This document shows, in pieces, positions 1 to 9,564 of a stretch of 19,073 bases of DNA. Source of the DNA: Glomus cerebriforme. Lineage: Eukaryota > Glomeromycota > Glomeromycetes > Glomerales > Glomeraceae. Position numbers and translations under genes: made by a program. A model generated the notes under the pieces. That model was not told the origin of the DNA. It made no database searches and saw only the letters and a program-made list of their open reading frames with translations. The stretch covers positions 76,302-95,374 of the forward strand of contig QKYT01000440.1 in the NCBI GenBank assembly GCA_003550305.1, written 5' to 3'. Numbering within the stretch: position 1 is the stretch's first letter; each line of letters starts with the position of its first letter.

Positions 1-205
1 ATGATGTGTAAAAGTTATGAATATTTGTGCAACAGTTTTCCGTTGTACTAAATTTAAATTTAATATTAATGTTTCAATCACAAATAATTTTAAAAAAAAA
101 ATTTTTTTTTTTTTTTTTTTTTTTTTTCTAAAAAAAAAAAAAAAAATAAAAAAAAATAAAAAGAAAAAGTAAAGATAAAATTATTTAATATTATAAAAAA
201 TTGAA
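1..205. other. AT-rich upstream region of the Hsp70-like gene
   Basis: No coding sequence is recognised. The main feature is a homopolymer block: about 10 A followed by 26 T (102-127), then a CT break and about 17 A, which could fold on itself or exclude nucleosomes. It lies about 60-110 bases before the ATG at 206 and probably belongs to the promoter/5' leader. I see no clear TATA box. Confidence 0.5.
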
Positions 206-2674
206 ATGACTAATATTAATACTCCATTTTCTGACAAGCCTCTTGAAGAATATACCGATAAAATTATTAATAAACTTGGAAGTGGTTTTAATCAATTAAA
301 TGATAAATTATCAAATTTATTAGAAGAAAATCAAATTCTTAAACAACAATATAAAAATGTGCAACAAAAAAATAAAGAAATTATACGTATTAATTCAGAT
401 TTAAGTGAAAAACTTCAAGAAAGAGATAAACAGTTTGAAATACTTAAACAATATATTCTAAATTTAGAACAACAAAAAAATAATAATAATTATCAAAATT
501 TAGAAATATTGGAATTGGAAAAAGATAATAAATTTCTTAAAGGAAAAAATAATTCTTTAATTGATAATAATTTTAATATTAAATCAACAGCCTCTTCTTT
601 AATCTCTGAAATTTTATCGAATCCTTTATACAAAAGTAAGTAATTAAAATAAAATTTTGATTAAAAACTAAACTAAATTTTTTTTTTATATACATTTTTA
701 AAGGTTTGGAAAAAAATAAAGAAAATTTCAGACATTATTCTGATATTCAAGTCGTGATTGGGTTAGACTTTAAAACAACTTACTTTAGATTCGCTTGTTG
801 CAATATTTCTAATGAAAAAAGTATCACATACTTTGACAATTCATGTGGTCTGAAAATGAAAATAAAAAAAGTTCTTCAATATGACTGTAATTTATTTGGT
901 ATATCAAGGTTAAACAATCCTATTGAATTATACAAATTACATCTAAGCGACTTACCAGATAATTTAAAACCAAAACTTCAAATTGAATATAATAAGGCTA
1001 TTACTGATTATTTTAAAGAAATTGGAAAGGTAAGAATCAAAAAATTTAAAAATTATCTTAAATATTTTATATTAATTTTTGTTTGAATGAAAATATTAAA
1101 GGTTATTGAAAAAGAAGTTGTAACACGCTGGTCAGGAATTAATTTCTTGGAAAATGTATTATTAGTTCTTTCTGTTCCTGAGGAATATTCAGATGAAAAC
1201 AAATCCATTATAAGAGAATGTGTATATAATGCAAATCTCATTAAAAATGAATCCTCGCAAAAGCTACAATTTATTACAGAATGTAAGTAAAGTTTCATCA
1301 GGGAGAAAAAAAAAAATCTTCAGAAATTTAATTTCTTTTTTATTCACTTTATTTATAGCTGAAGCTGCAGCAATTTATTGTATTGAGAATAAATTAAAAA
1401 AGTTTGATTTATTAAATACTGGAAGTAAGTTTTGATTATTTATTTAAACATTAATACATGAAAGGAGTTATTTATTAACATTTTATTAAATATTTTAGTA
1501 ACATTTATGGTCGTTGACTGCAGCGGTTATACCGTGGTTTTAACTACTCGTAGGTTGATTAGAAATAAACCGTTACAATTGGGTGAAATTACTGAATATA
1601 TTAAAGATTTTTGTGGTAGCAAATTTATTGACAATGAATTTATCAAGATTTTACGTGAAAAACTTGGAACTTATGCAATAGATCTATCAATAAAAAATCA
1701 TTGTAATCAATTTCAACATCTGATTCAGGAATTCTATCAACACATTAAAATCCCTTTCACAGGAGATAATGTAAAATTTTCTTATATAATAGATATCGAA
1801 GAAAAATGTCCATATTTAATGCAATATATTGATGAAGAAACACGAGAAATCATGGAAAAAGATAATTTTTTGATCGAGATTGAATATAAGGATATAAAAA
1901 AGATTTTTGATACTACTATTGATAGAATTATTCGGTTGATACATATACAACTTTCAAATAATTTAGAAACTTGTTCAGCAATGTTTTTAGTTGGTGGATT
2001 TAGTGAAAATGAATATTTTCAAAAAAGAATTAAGCAAGAATTTCATGATAAAGTGCAAATTATTTCAGTTCCTGATAAACCTACAGTTGCAATTGCACAT
2101 GGAGCAGTAATTTATGGATCATCTATAAATTATAATTTAAATAAATTTGAAAATTATACTAGTACTTCAAAGGTTCTTAAATACACTTATGGAATTCAAT
2201 TTGGTTCGGATTCGAAAGAAGATGTTGAATTTCCTAATAGAAAAAGTTCTGAAGATGAAATATATAAATTTAATCCTTTGGTCAGACAAGGCACCGAGGT
2301 TTCATTAGATCAAACCTTTTCTTTTAATTTTAAGCCTGATTCTAATCTAACACATATAAAACTTGAAGTTTACTATACAAGCAAATTCTCTACAACATAT
2401 ATTAATGAATCAGCAATGAAATTACTTGGAGTAATAAATATTGATCTTCCAGGTAAATCGCGAGTAAATTTAAAATCATTTAATTTATTTTATAATTGAA
2501 TAATAATCATATTTAATATTATTTTTGTAATCATTAGATGTGCATCTTGATAATAGAAGCATTATCTTTGGGTTAACCTTTGGTCAAATGGAAATTACAG
2601 CATTTGCAAGGAATCAACTCAATGGTCAAAAACATATAGCTACATTTAGTTATCCAATAGGTGATTGTTTTTGA
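206..2674 (+). CDS. Coiled-coil plus Hsp70-like (HSPA12-type) ATPase-fold protein, six exons
   Basis: Exons inferred: 206-635, 704-1029, 1102-1282, 1359-1424, 1499-2452, 2538-2674, giving 697 residues with phase kept at every junction. Donors are GTAAG-like or GTAAAT; acceptors are TTTTAG/TTAAAG-like. Residues about 20-122 are a Gln/Asn/Lys/Glu-rich coiled coil. The Hsp70-like ATPase fold starts near residue 158: phosphate-1 loop GLDFKTTY (163-170), EAAAIYC at the exon 3/4 join, phosphate-2 region VVDCSGYTVV (339-348), adenosine-binding VGGF (499-502), and near the C-terminus FGLTFGQMEITAF. This architecture lacks an obvious classical substrate-binding domain and resembles the large HSPA12-like families of Glomeromycotina. 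Two nucleotide motifs look damaged: the usual GTT-S-G of phosphate-1 is KTT-F-R, and the usual D-GGGT of phosphate-2 is DCSGYT. ATP hydrolysis may be weak or absent, so a scaffold or pseudo-ATPase role is possible (inference). Exon 1 could belong to a separate transcript, but the in-phase splice favours one protein. Confidence 0.87.
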
Positions 2675-3430
2675 TTTTATAAAGGTTAAAGAATTCTGAT
2701 ATTAATTAATTTTAAAGCTTTGCATTGATTCCAGTTCAAATCACAAATATTTACAAAAAATTCTTAATAAATTTTTTGTTTGAATAAAAATTATCCTATA
2801 AATATTCTTAAAAAAAAACATTTATAAATTATACTTTTGTTCAATTGTATGAATCGTATGTTAATATTATTATTTGGTTACAGCCGGCATTTAAAAATCA
2901 AACTATAGGAACAATTTATAAATATGTAAATAAACAATTTATTTGATGAAAANAAAAAACTAAANAAAAAAAAAAAATCAGAAAAGGCTGAGTACTGAAT
3001 AAAATAATTAAAAATTTTAATTTATAAAAATGAAAATAAAAATATTTTTTTAATATAATAAATTAAACATGAAATAAACTTTTTTTTTTGATTATATTTT
3101 TTTTTATAGGATTAAGATGAATTTAACTATCTGTTAATAATTTTTTTTTTTTTTTTTTTTTTTTAATAAAAAGGAAATTTTGTTATGAATTATTCCAACT
3201 ACTTAATATTAATTGTTATCACTGCGAAGCATACTGAAAAGAATAGAATTTTATAATATTCTCTAAAAATTTCACGTGATATTATATGACCACTAATTTT
3301 TCGATAATTAATCTTTTCTCATATCTGGAAATTTACATTATTTTAGTGTTGAGGATAATGTATATTTCATTTTTTCAGGTTTGTTTTCTTTAGATCAAGA
3401 GAAACTTATGAATAATAAAAACAATAATGA
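2675..3430. other. Intergenic, convergent between the Hsp70-like and BTB-TLDc genes
   Basis: No gene seen. This is the shared 3' flank of two converging genes. It is AT-rich with a poly(T) run near 3140-3163 and two undetermined bases at 2953 and 2965 inside an A-rich tract, which suggests a hard-to-assemble homopolymer. Poly(A) signals probably lie here, but none stands out from the AT background. Confidence 0.5.
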
Positions 3431-4914
3431 TTATTTTTTAACTATACTAAATACTTCAATTTCTTCAATGGGTAATTTACATGCGTTAAAACTATTATTA
3501 TAATGCGAAGTATTATACCCAATCTTAAGATTTTGTCCACTAATATATAACATACCTCCAAAACTAAAGAAATAAATATAACTCTGACTACAATCAAGTA
3601 TAGAATTGTTTGTATTAATTGACCTACTAATTTTCATATTATTTGTATCTTGATCATTTTCAAAAGAAAAGATAAAACTTTCTGTAGTAGATAACCATTG
3701 ATCATGATCTCTTCCAGTATAACCAATTGGATTATAACCACCATATATTTTCTTTGATTGAACTCTTATTAATACAACAAATGGTCCTTGTCTATTACAT
3801 TTATTAAAAAAAGTTATGTGATTAAGCCCATCACGACTCATCAAATAAATAAGATTAAATTTATACTTATTATATGAAAGAGTAGTTGTTGAATCATTTC
3901 TATCAATCCAATCAGAAATAATAGTTGCAAGTTTTGGTTTAATAATTGTTGATGTGATACGAGGTGATAAATTTATGGTTTTTGGTAAAGTTTGTTTATA
4001 ATAAAATTCTTCAACTTCATCATAAATATGATGTGGAATGATAGCTTTGTAAGGACGGATTTTATCAAAAAAATCATTAGAAGAAATATTTAAAAACCGA
4101 ATAAGAGGAATAAATTGATCCAAAGTTTTCTTTAATGCCTCATAATCTTCATTATTCCATTTAGTTTTATCACTTTCTAAACTAGAAGTTTGTTCAATAC
4201 CCCATTTAATTAAACAGTCCCAAATATCAACTTCTTCAACCAAAAAGTCATCTCGTTTAAGTAATTTATAAAGAATATCTTTATCTAATGAACAGAAAGT
4301 TTCTGAAGTTATAAATAATTGTGGGTCTTTACAAATAGAATTAAGATAGAAATCTTGTAATTTCTTGCAACTAGTGAGCTTAAATACAGTATGCAGAACT
4401 AAAAAAAAATTTTCTTGAACCCAATTAGTTTGTTCTTCAATTAAATGATCTTGGACATGTTTCAATAATTCTTCAATAAGTAATTCATCAGATGCAATTA
4501 ATAATCCAAGAATGTCATCACCTGATTGGTTGGTCAAGTCAAGTTCACCAGTATAAATATACCTTAATGTAAAACAATGAAATAGATATATTGTTTTAGG
4601 AAAAAATATATATATTTATCTAGTTAATAAAATTAATAAGATAAAATAATTATTTCTTACTTTAAAATCATGTCGAAAATGGATGGAGTAATATTTGGTT
4701 TATTAAACATGATCATGTCATCTTCTTTTGTAATCCATTTAGTCGCGAGTGCACTTTTAAAGTATGGAGAACGAGCACGCAAAATTACCGAATGTGCACG
4801 AAATTCTTTTGTATTTTCGTTTTCGCCAACTTGAATAATAACGTTAAAATCATCAGCATCATTCAATATTAAGGAAAGATCTTTTGAGAGACCGGAATGG
4901 AATATTGTGGTCAT
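3431..4914 (-). CDS. BTB-BACK-TLDc domain protein, two exons
   Basis: Minus-strand exons 4914-4661 and 4562-3431 are joined by a 98-base intron (GTAAGA donor, AAG acceptor) that splits the Lys codon of MILK|YIYTGE. The product is 461 residues. Residues about 10-115 are a BTB/POZ fold (DFNVIIQVG, FRAHSVILRARSPYF, then YIYTGELDL). Residues about 120-235 resemble a BACK helical region (LLIASDELLIEELL, and EVDIWDCLIKWG). Residues about 285-458 are a TLDc domain (LIYLMSRDG, VVLIRVQSKKIYGGYNPIGY, FSFGGMLYISG). BTB-BACK modules commonly dimerise and recruit cullin-3, making the protein a possible ubiquitin-ligase adaptor. TLDc domains elsewhere are linked to oxidative-stress resistance and V-ATPase binding. 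This architecture is abundant in Rhizophagus. The ATG at 4914 directly precedes the conserved N-terminus, and I see no damage. The specific partner or substrate is unknown. Confidence 0.93.
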
Positions 4915-5470
4915 TTTTAAAGAAGAAAAAAAAAATGCGAATATTTATGTACTGTAAAAGAAAGTGCGAAAGAAATTAGTTTGATACGAATCAGGTAAAT
5001 ATTTAATTTAAAAAAAAAAAACGTTTTTGGAAATTATTGGCTAACACTTTATTTGTTATACAAAATTTTTTAATAAAAAATCGAACTCTTTGGTTATAGT
5101 TACACAAATGTTTATATTATTTATGTTATTGCGTGCCGTTCATAAAAATAATCCTTTGAAGTACAAATTAAGGAGTAGCAGATCAGACTATAAATTACGT
5201 ACAGACATGTAGTCACATGATGTGTACGTCCCTAGTATAAAGTACCTGCGCATGGATTATAATTTATAATTTTGCACGTACCAGTGTTGTTAATTTCTGT
5301 ATTATTAAATACAACAAAATTCGAACAAAAAAGTAGCATAAATTATATTTTTGATCAAAATTCTATATTAAGAGGGAAAATAATTTTAAAATGGATCACA
5401 CATTCATATTTTTACCTATCGTTGAAAGACAGAAATTTCGATATTTCGATTAAAATTATAACTGCATTTT

Positions 5471-5502
<32 letters not shown>

Positions 5503-5745
5503 TTATGGCAAGTTCTCTGGAAATTATTTTTTTTTTTTCATAAGTAATAACTGACGAAGACAACAATGATTATTGTGTAATGCCAGGAACCAATCATCAT
5601 ATTATCAAGCGGATACCTTGTATAGAAGTGTGTCCTTCGTTACACTTCTGAATCCGGACTAAATACCCACGATGACACGATGAAAAATCGACAACATGCA
5701 TATTAATAATTCATAAGGTGTAACATTACACAAAGAACCAAGTAA
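4915..5745. other. Intergenic, upstream of the BTB-TLDc gene
   Basis: No convincing gene. A plus-strand open frame at 5272-5547 is mostly low complexity and ends in translated poly(A)/poly(T). The part next to 4914 is probably the BTB-TLDc promoter. A run of more than 20 A lies near 5476-5502. From about 5540 to 5720 base composition is less AT-rich than the surroundings and includes the hairpin listed separately, suggesting old repeat sequence. Confidence 0.5.
5624..5649. repeat. Perfect 8-bp-stem hairpin
   Basis: AGAAGTGT (5624-5631) and ACACTTCT (5642-5649) pair perfectly around a 10-base loop. It is not followed by CTAG, so I do not call it a Helitron-like end. Function unknown. Confidence 0.6.
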
Positions 5746-6007
5746 TCTATCTAATTAAAAAAATTTGTAACGTTTAGATTAACTGTATAAATAAATGCTT
5801 TAAAGTTGTGTAACCTAATCACGTTACATTACACGAAGTCCAAAAAAGGAAATTTTATTTTCTACGAAAAATTGGATCAAAATGGTAGTACAGAGTTACA
5901 TGAAATTCCAAGAAAGAAAATTGATGTACATACACATAATTCTTGCCGGAATTAAAAATTATAAATAAAATTTAAAACCCGTTGCAAAGCAACGGGCAGC
6001 AAACTAG
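5746..6007 (+). mobile_element. Non-autonomous Helitron-like element A (262 bp)
   Basis: It starts TCTATCTAATTAAAAAAA and ends with a perfect 8-bp hairpin (5978-5996: CCCGTTGC, loop AAA, GCAACGGG), a 7-base spacer and CTAG (6004-6007). The flanks are A (5745) and T (6008) with no target duplication, which is the Helitron A|T insertion rule. A module at 5772-5813 (GTTTAGATTA, GTATAAATA, TTGTGTAA) is shared with elements B and C. It has no coding capacity, so it must have moved with enzymes (Rep/helicase) supplied elsewhere. The hairpin-to-CTAG gap is shorter than the 10-12 bases usual for Helitrons. It ends 32 bases before the old start codon of the Sel1 pseudogene. Confidence 0.83.
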
Positions 6008-6039
6008 TATATATTTAAATAAAACTATTATTTTTCAAT

Positions 6040-7270
6040 ATGTCTGATAAATTTGAGAATACAACGAAAGAATTATTACAAGAATTAAACATTCCTTTTA
6101 AATACAGAAATTACAGATATTTATAAATTAAAGGAATCTATATATATAATAAAAAAATTACTGTGGAACCTAACGTTTAGATTAGCTCGTATAAATAGTC
6201 TTTAAATTGTGTAATGTGTGATTTGCCTGCGCCTGATCTATTCCATATTATGGTTAGGTTCAGGTGGCGTACTGCGGCGATCTGATAGGTGGCGTGATTG
6301 TTAATTAACCTATTGTAGAGATTAATTTTTTAAATTGTAAACATAATCCCAATTTTTGTTTTTCTAGAATATTTTCTATGTACATAATTTACTATATTGA
6401 TTTAAGCTCATTGATCCCGGTGCGAAGCAACGGGTTACGCTAGTTTATAAATAATTTTTTATTTGAATATGATTTAGATCCTAAAAATGTATTTGAATTT
6501 TGACAAGTACTACACAAAATACTTTTTATTATTCAAGTTTAATTGGATATTTTTATCAACATGGAATTGGATGTGAAGTTAATGAAGTTAAAGTGCTTGA
6601 AATATCTTCTAGTGCTGTTAATAAAATTAAATCTGAATCAAGTCAATGTTCATTTGATCAAAAAAACTAGAATCAATACTTTCTATAATGATGATATTAA
6701 AAAGTTAAATGAAATAGCTTTACAGTTTTTATTCTTTGTTTCTCTATAATGATATTATTTTATATAGAGGAAATAACTACAAACTACATATAAAAAATGC
6801 TAAAAGGGGAATTCCAATATCATAATATTATATAGGTAATTGTTATCGCTTTGGTAAAAACATCGAACAAGATTATAAAAAGGCAATTAAATGATATTCA
6901 AAATCATCAAAATGAGGAAATATTTAGAGTATTATGTATTTTAGGTTATTGTTATGATTATAAAGATAAGAAGAAAGCATTTGAATTATACCTAAAATCT
7001 GCTGAAAAAGGACATAAATTATCGTCATGTATGGTAGGAAATTATTATCACTATGAAAAAGGCATTCTAAAAGATGAGAGTAAACCTTTTGAATGGTATT
7101 TAAAAGGTGCAAAGAAAGGACGTGCTTATAGCCAATATTTATTAGCAAACTATTATAATGATGGAATATATTTTTCAAAAGATGAAGAAGATGGATTTTA
7201 TTGGAATAGAAAAGCGCTGAGCATTTTAAATATTGAAGGGAAATTAGAAATTCACCGTTATGAAAACTGA
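6040..7270 (+). pseudogene. Sel1-repeat (SLR/TPR-like) protein pseudogene, interrupted by element B
   Basis: A recognisable start (ATG 6040, MSDKFENTTKELLQELNI) soon hits a stop at 6124-6126 after a small deletion relative to the copy at 18899. Element B (6137-6443) then interrupts the gene. Similarity resumes in pieces: FINNFLFEYDLDPKNVFEF then a stop; YYSSLIGYFYQHGIGCEVNE in another frame; TFYNDDIKKLNEIALQF; then IGNCYRFGKNIEQDYKKAI with TGA interruptions. The best part is an open stretch at about 6914-7270 with Sel1-type repeats (AFELYLKSAEKGH, PFEWYLKGAKKGRAYSQYLL, GFYWNRKA). Sel1-repeat proteins normally act as helical scaffolds in signalling or protein quality control. Several frameshifts, stops and the insertion make a functional product very unlikely. 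The 420-base open frame at 6851-7270 is only a relic with no conserved start. Confidence 0.85.
6137..6443 (+). mobile_element. Non-autonomous Helitron-like element B (307 bp), inserted in the Sel1 pseudogene
   Basis: It begins TCTATATATATAATAAAA and ends with a hairpin (6416-6434: CCCGGTGC, loop GAA, GCAACGGG, one mismatch), spacer TTACG and CTAG (6440-6443). The flanks are A (6136) and T (6444). Removing it joins AAATTAAAGGAA to TTTATAAATAATTTTTTA, which aligns without a gap to AAATTAAATAAA-TTTATCAATAATTTTTTA of the second Sel1 copy near 18965-18993. That paralogue is therefore a natural empty site, and both borders are fixed. The shared module is at 6175-6214 (GTTTAGATTAG, GTATAAATA, TTGTGTAA). 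The middle (about 6225-6300) is GC-richer and not found in element A. No open reading frame. Confidence 0.88.
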
Positions 7271-9564
7271 ATTTCAAAGTTCAGGTATGTAATACAAATG
7301 TAATAAATTTCATTTATTATTTAGTTATCGTTTTCATTTATGGGAACAAAACTACGATTATTGAAAAGTTGGAGCCTCCTAAAAGAAAAAAAGTCAAAGA
7401 AAAACAGTATCAAATGAATATAAACCTTAAAAGAAAATATAACTTTCATTTTGATATGTTATTTATGCAACTATAATTTTTTCAGATTAATATTATAAAC
7501 AAGTTTATTACCAAACTAAATTAAATAAACAATAGATTCATAGATATTAGAATTTGGTGGATTGCAATACCAGTTAAAATTCAGCTAAAGGTTCTTATTT
7601 TGATGGCGGATTTCTTCCCTATAAAAAAATTTCTGGAAACAAACTTCAATAAATCATTTTTCTGAAAATTTTTATAGAGTTTATGTTTTGACTTAAACCA
7701 GTCAGATTGTTTAATGTTTATAAATTGCTCTGACTATATTACTATTATAAAGATAATAGTTTAGGCAATCAGGTTTTCCCTAATCTCTGTTTGGGTCACT
7801 CCTAAAGGGAAATGCTGCACTTGCAGAGTCAATTGAATGACGCAGGCAAAAAAATTCAGAAGAGCTCTTTCGTCGACTCTTAGGTATAATAATATTTATT
7901 TCCAGTTTTATCATAATTGATGAATTAGGAAGAATATTATTTGCCTTAGATTTCATATTAAATTCCATTTAGGTTATTTGGCCATTTTAAATGACCTTTA
8001 AATGGTCCAGCCATTTGATATCAATTTTAAAGTTTATAAAATCAGCCAAATTTAAGTATAACGCGTACTGTAGTAGCTAAAACTGGCCAGAATTAGCAAT
8101 GAGAAAAATTAAGAAAAATTAATTGACACGATAAAAATTTTTATTATTAATGTTGGCCAAGAGTCATAATGCTGACCGGATTATGCAAATAACTATAACC
8201 GGCCGGAATTAAGAATGAAATTAGAAAATAAGAGTCCAGAAGACCAGAACGGTCATGTCTAATTTTTAAAATTTTCACGAGTAATATAAATGTATATTAT
8301 AATTTAATTTGTTCGAAACTTCCGATCTTAATTTTACTATAATTTATTTATACGTTTGACGTAAAAACAGCGTGATGATTATAGTGGTATAATGAAAGCT
8401 ATCCTACTTAATATCATGATAGCATTCAACTAAAGTTATAAGTAATTAGAACAAAAATCTTCAGATACTGGTAGTAGAATTGAGAATACAAAGAATATGA
8501 CATTATTTATACTATATATACAGTATATCAGCAGTATATTAGATATGACAAGCTCAATAATTTTTTATATATTTATTTTATATGAAAAAAAGATTCATAT
8601 TTACGTAGCAATAAATTTTGAAATTCTTTATTAACATCCCATAAGAGACTTTCATTAATTGAGTAATTTAGAAGTGTTTGATAATGAATCGGAAACGCGA
8701 AATTATTTTAATAAAAAAAAACAATTTTAAATCAAGGACTTGTATCACATAATCTTTTAATATTATAATGAGTTTCCTTGTGATTAAATATATGGAACAA
8801 TTAAGGAAGTTATCCTCTGTTGCAAAAATAAGTATGAATTAGCTGAATTTAGATGTAAATATTTTTATTCGCTAACCTATAACAAATCTCCGTTATTTTA
8901 ACAATATATTTCATAATTTTATTAATTTCCTAGAAAAATTATGGAATATAAAAAATGGATTTTTTTTACGGGGGCTGATATAGTTAAAATAAAATAATAT
9001 TGTTTAATTTATTTAGTCTTATTTTATTAATAAAATTCTTTATCATGTGAGAATAGATTTTTTTTATAAACTGCACAGTATATACTATATATAATCAATA
9101 TATGAGTAGCAAAAAAATTCTACTGTGGAAAATCAATTATTATTATTATTTTTATAGACGTGAAATTCGGAAAAAATGCTACAAATTTGAAATCCAAAAA
9201 ATCGTGTACAAAACAAAAACAAAAGGTCTCAAATGAAGGGTTAAATTTGGCAAGCGATCTCTGATAATCTTTTTTTTTAATAATTGAATATGGTTAAATG
9301 AAAATGATGATTATAAAATTGCACATTATGTGTTTGTGTGACGAATAGATCGCCTCGAGAATTTTTTTTAAAAAATATTTATGTCAATCAAACAATGATA
9401 TCTACATTATGTTTGTAAACAAACGAAGTTTCTGTATCACTAATTTTCATTTCAAGAAATATATTTGGATTCTAGTTGATTTTTTATGTATCTTAATGAT
9501 AATTTATTATGTAAGATCAAATTGATTTTATTTTTTTTCGCAACAAATTCTTCTATTTTACGAA
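7271..9564. other. Long gene-free stretch between the Sel1 pseudogene and the membrane-protein gene
   Basis: About 2.3 kb with no supported gene. A short minus-strand open frame (7968-7780, 62 residues) lies in a patch of higher GC and is not recognised; it may be old transposon sequence. A pair of GGCC-containing repeats lies at 8084-8218 (listed). Alternating TA/AC tracts occur near 8510-8545 and 9075-9105. The last few hundred bases, AT-rich with poly(T), should hold the promoter of the gene starting at 9565; no distinct TATA box stands out. Confidence 0.5.
8084..8218. repeat. Two related GGCC-GAATTA-GCAATGA repeats
   Basis: TGGCCAGAATTAGCAATGA (8084-8102) and CGGCCGGAATTAAGAATGA (8200-8218) are similar, about 116 bases apart. 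Related GGCC-containing phrases occur between them near 8150-8180, and a GCCGGAATTAAAAATTATA phrase lies inside element A near 5945. They look like remnants of an old dispersed repeat. No ends or target duplication could be fixed. Confidence 0.4.

Noticed and set aside
1053..1298. 81-codon minus-strand open frame
   Set aside because: It overlaps Hsp70-like exons 2 and 3, whose family match and splice phases are clear.
5197..5235. Possible further Helitron-like 3' end: ACGTACA..TGTACGT hairpin followed by CC, CTAG and T
   Set aside because: The stem is interrupted with a long loop, and no TC start or TTTAGATTA/TATAAATA module lies upstream. CTAG plus T can occur by chance.
5272..5547. 91-codon open frame on the plus strand
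   Set aside because: Its C-terminal part is translated poly(A)/poly(T), the start is weak, and no family resemblance is seen.
6924..7277. 117-codon minus-strand open frame
   Set aside because: It is antisense to the Sel1-repeat relic and shows only AT-driven hydrophobic composition.
8510..9110. TATACTATATATACAGTATAT-like sequences near 8515 and 9080 as inverted ends of a mariner-type element
   Set aside because: The similarity is limited to alternating TA/AC words, the order does not mirror well, and no transposase relic lies between.
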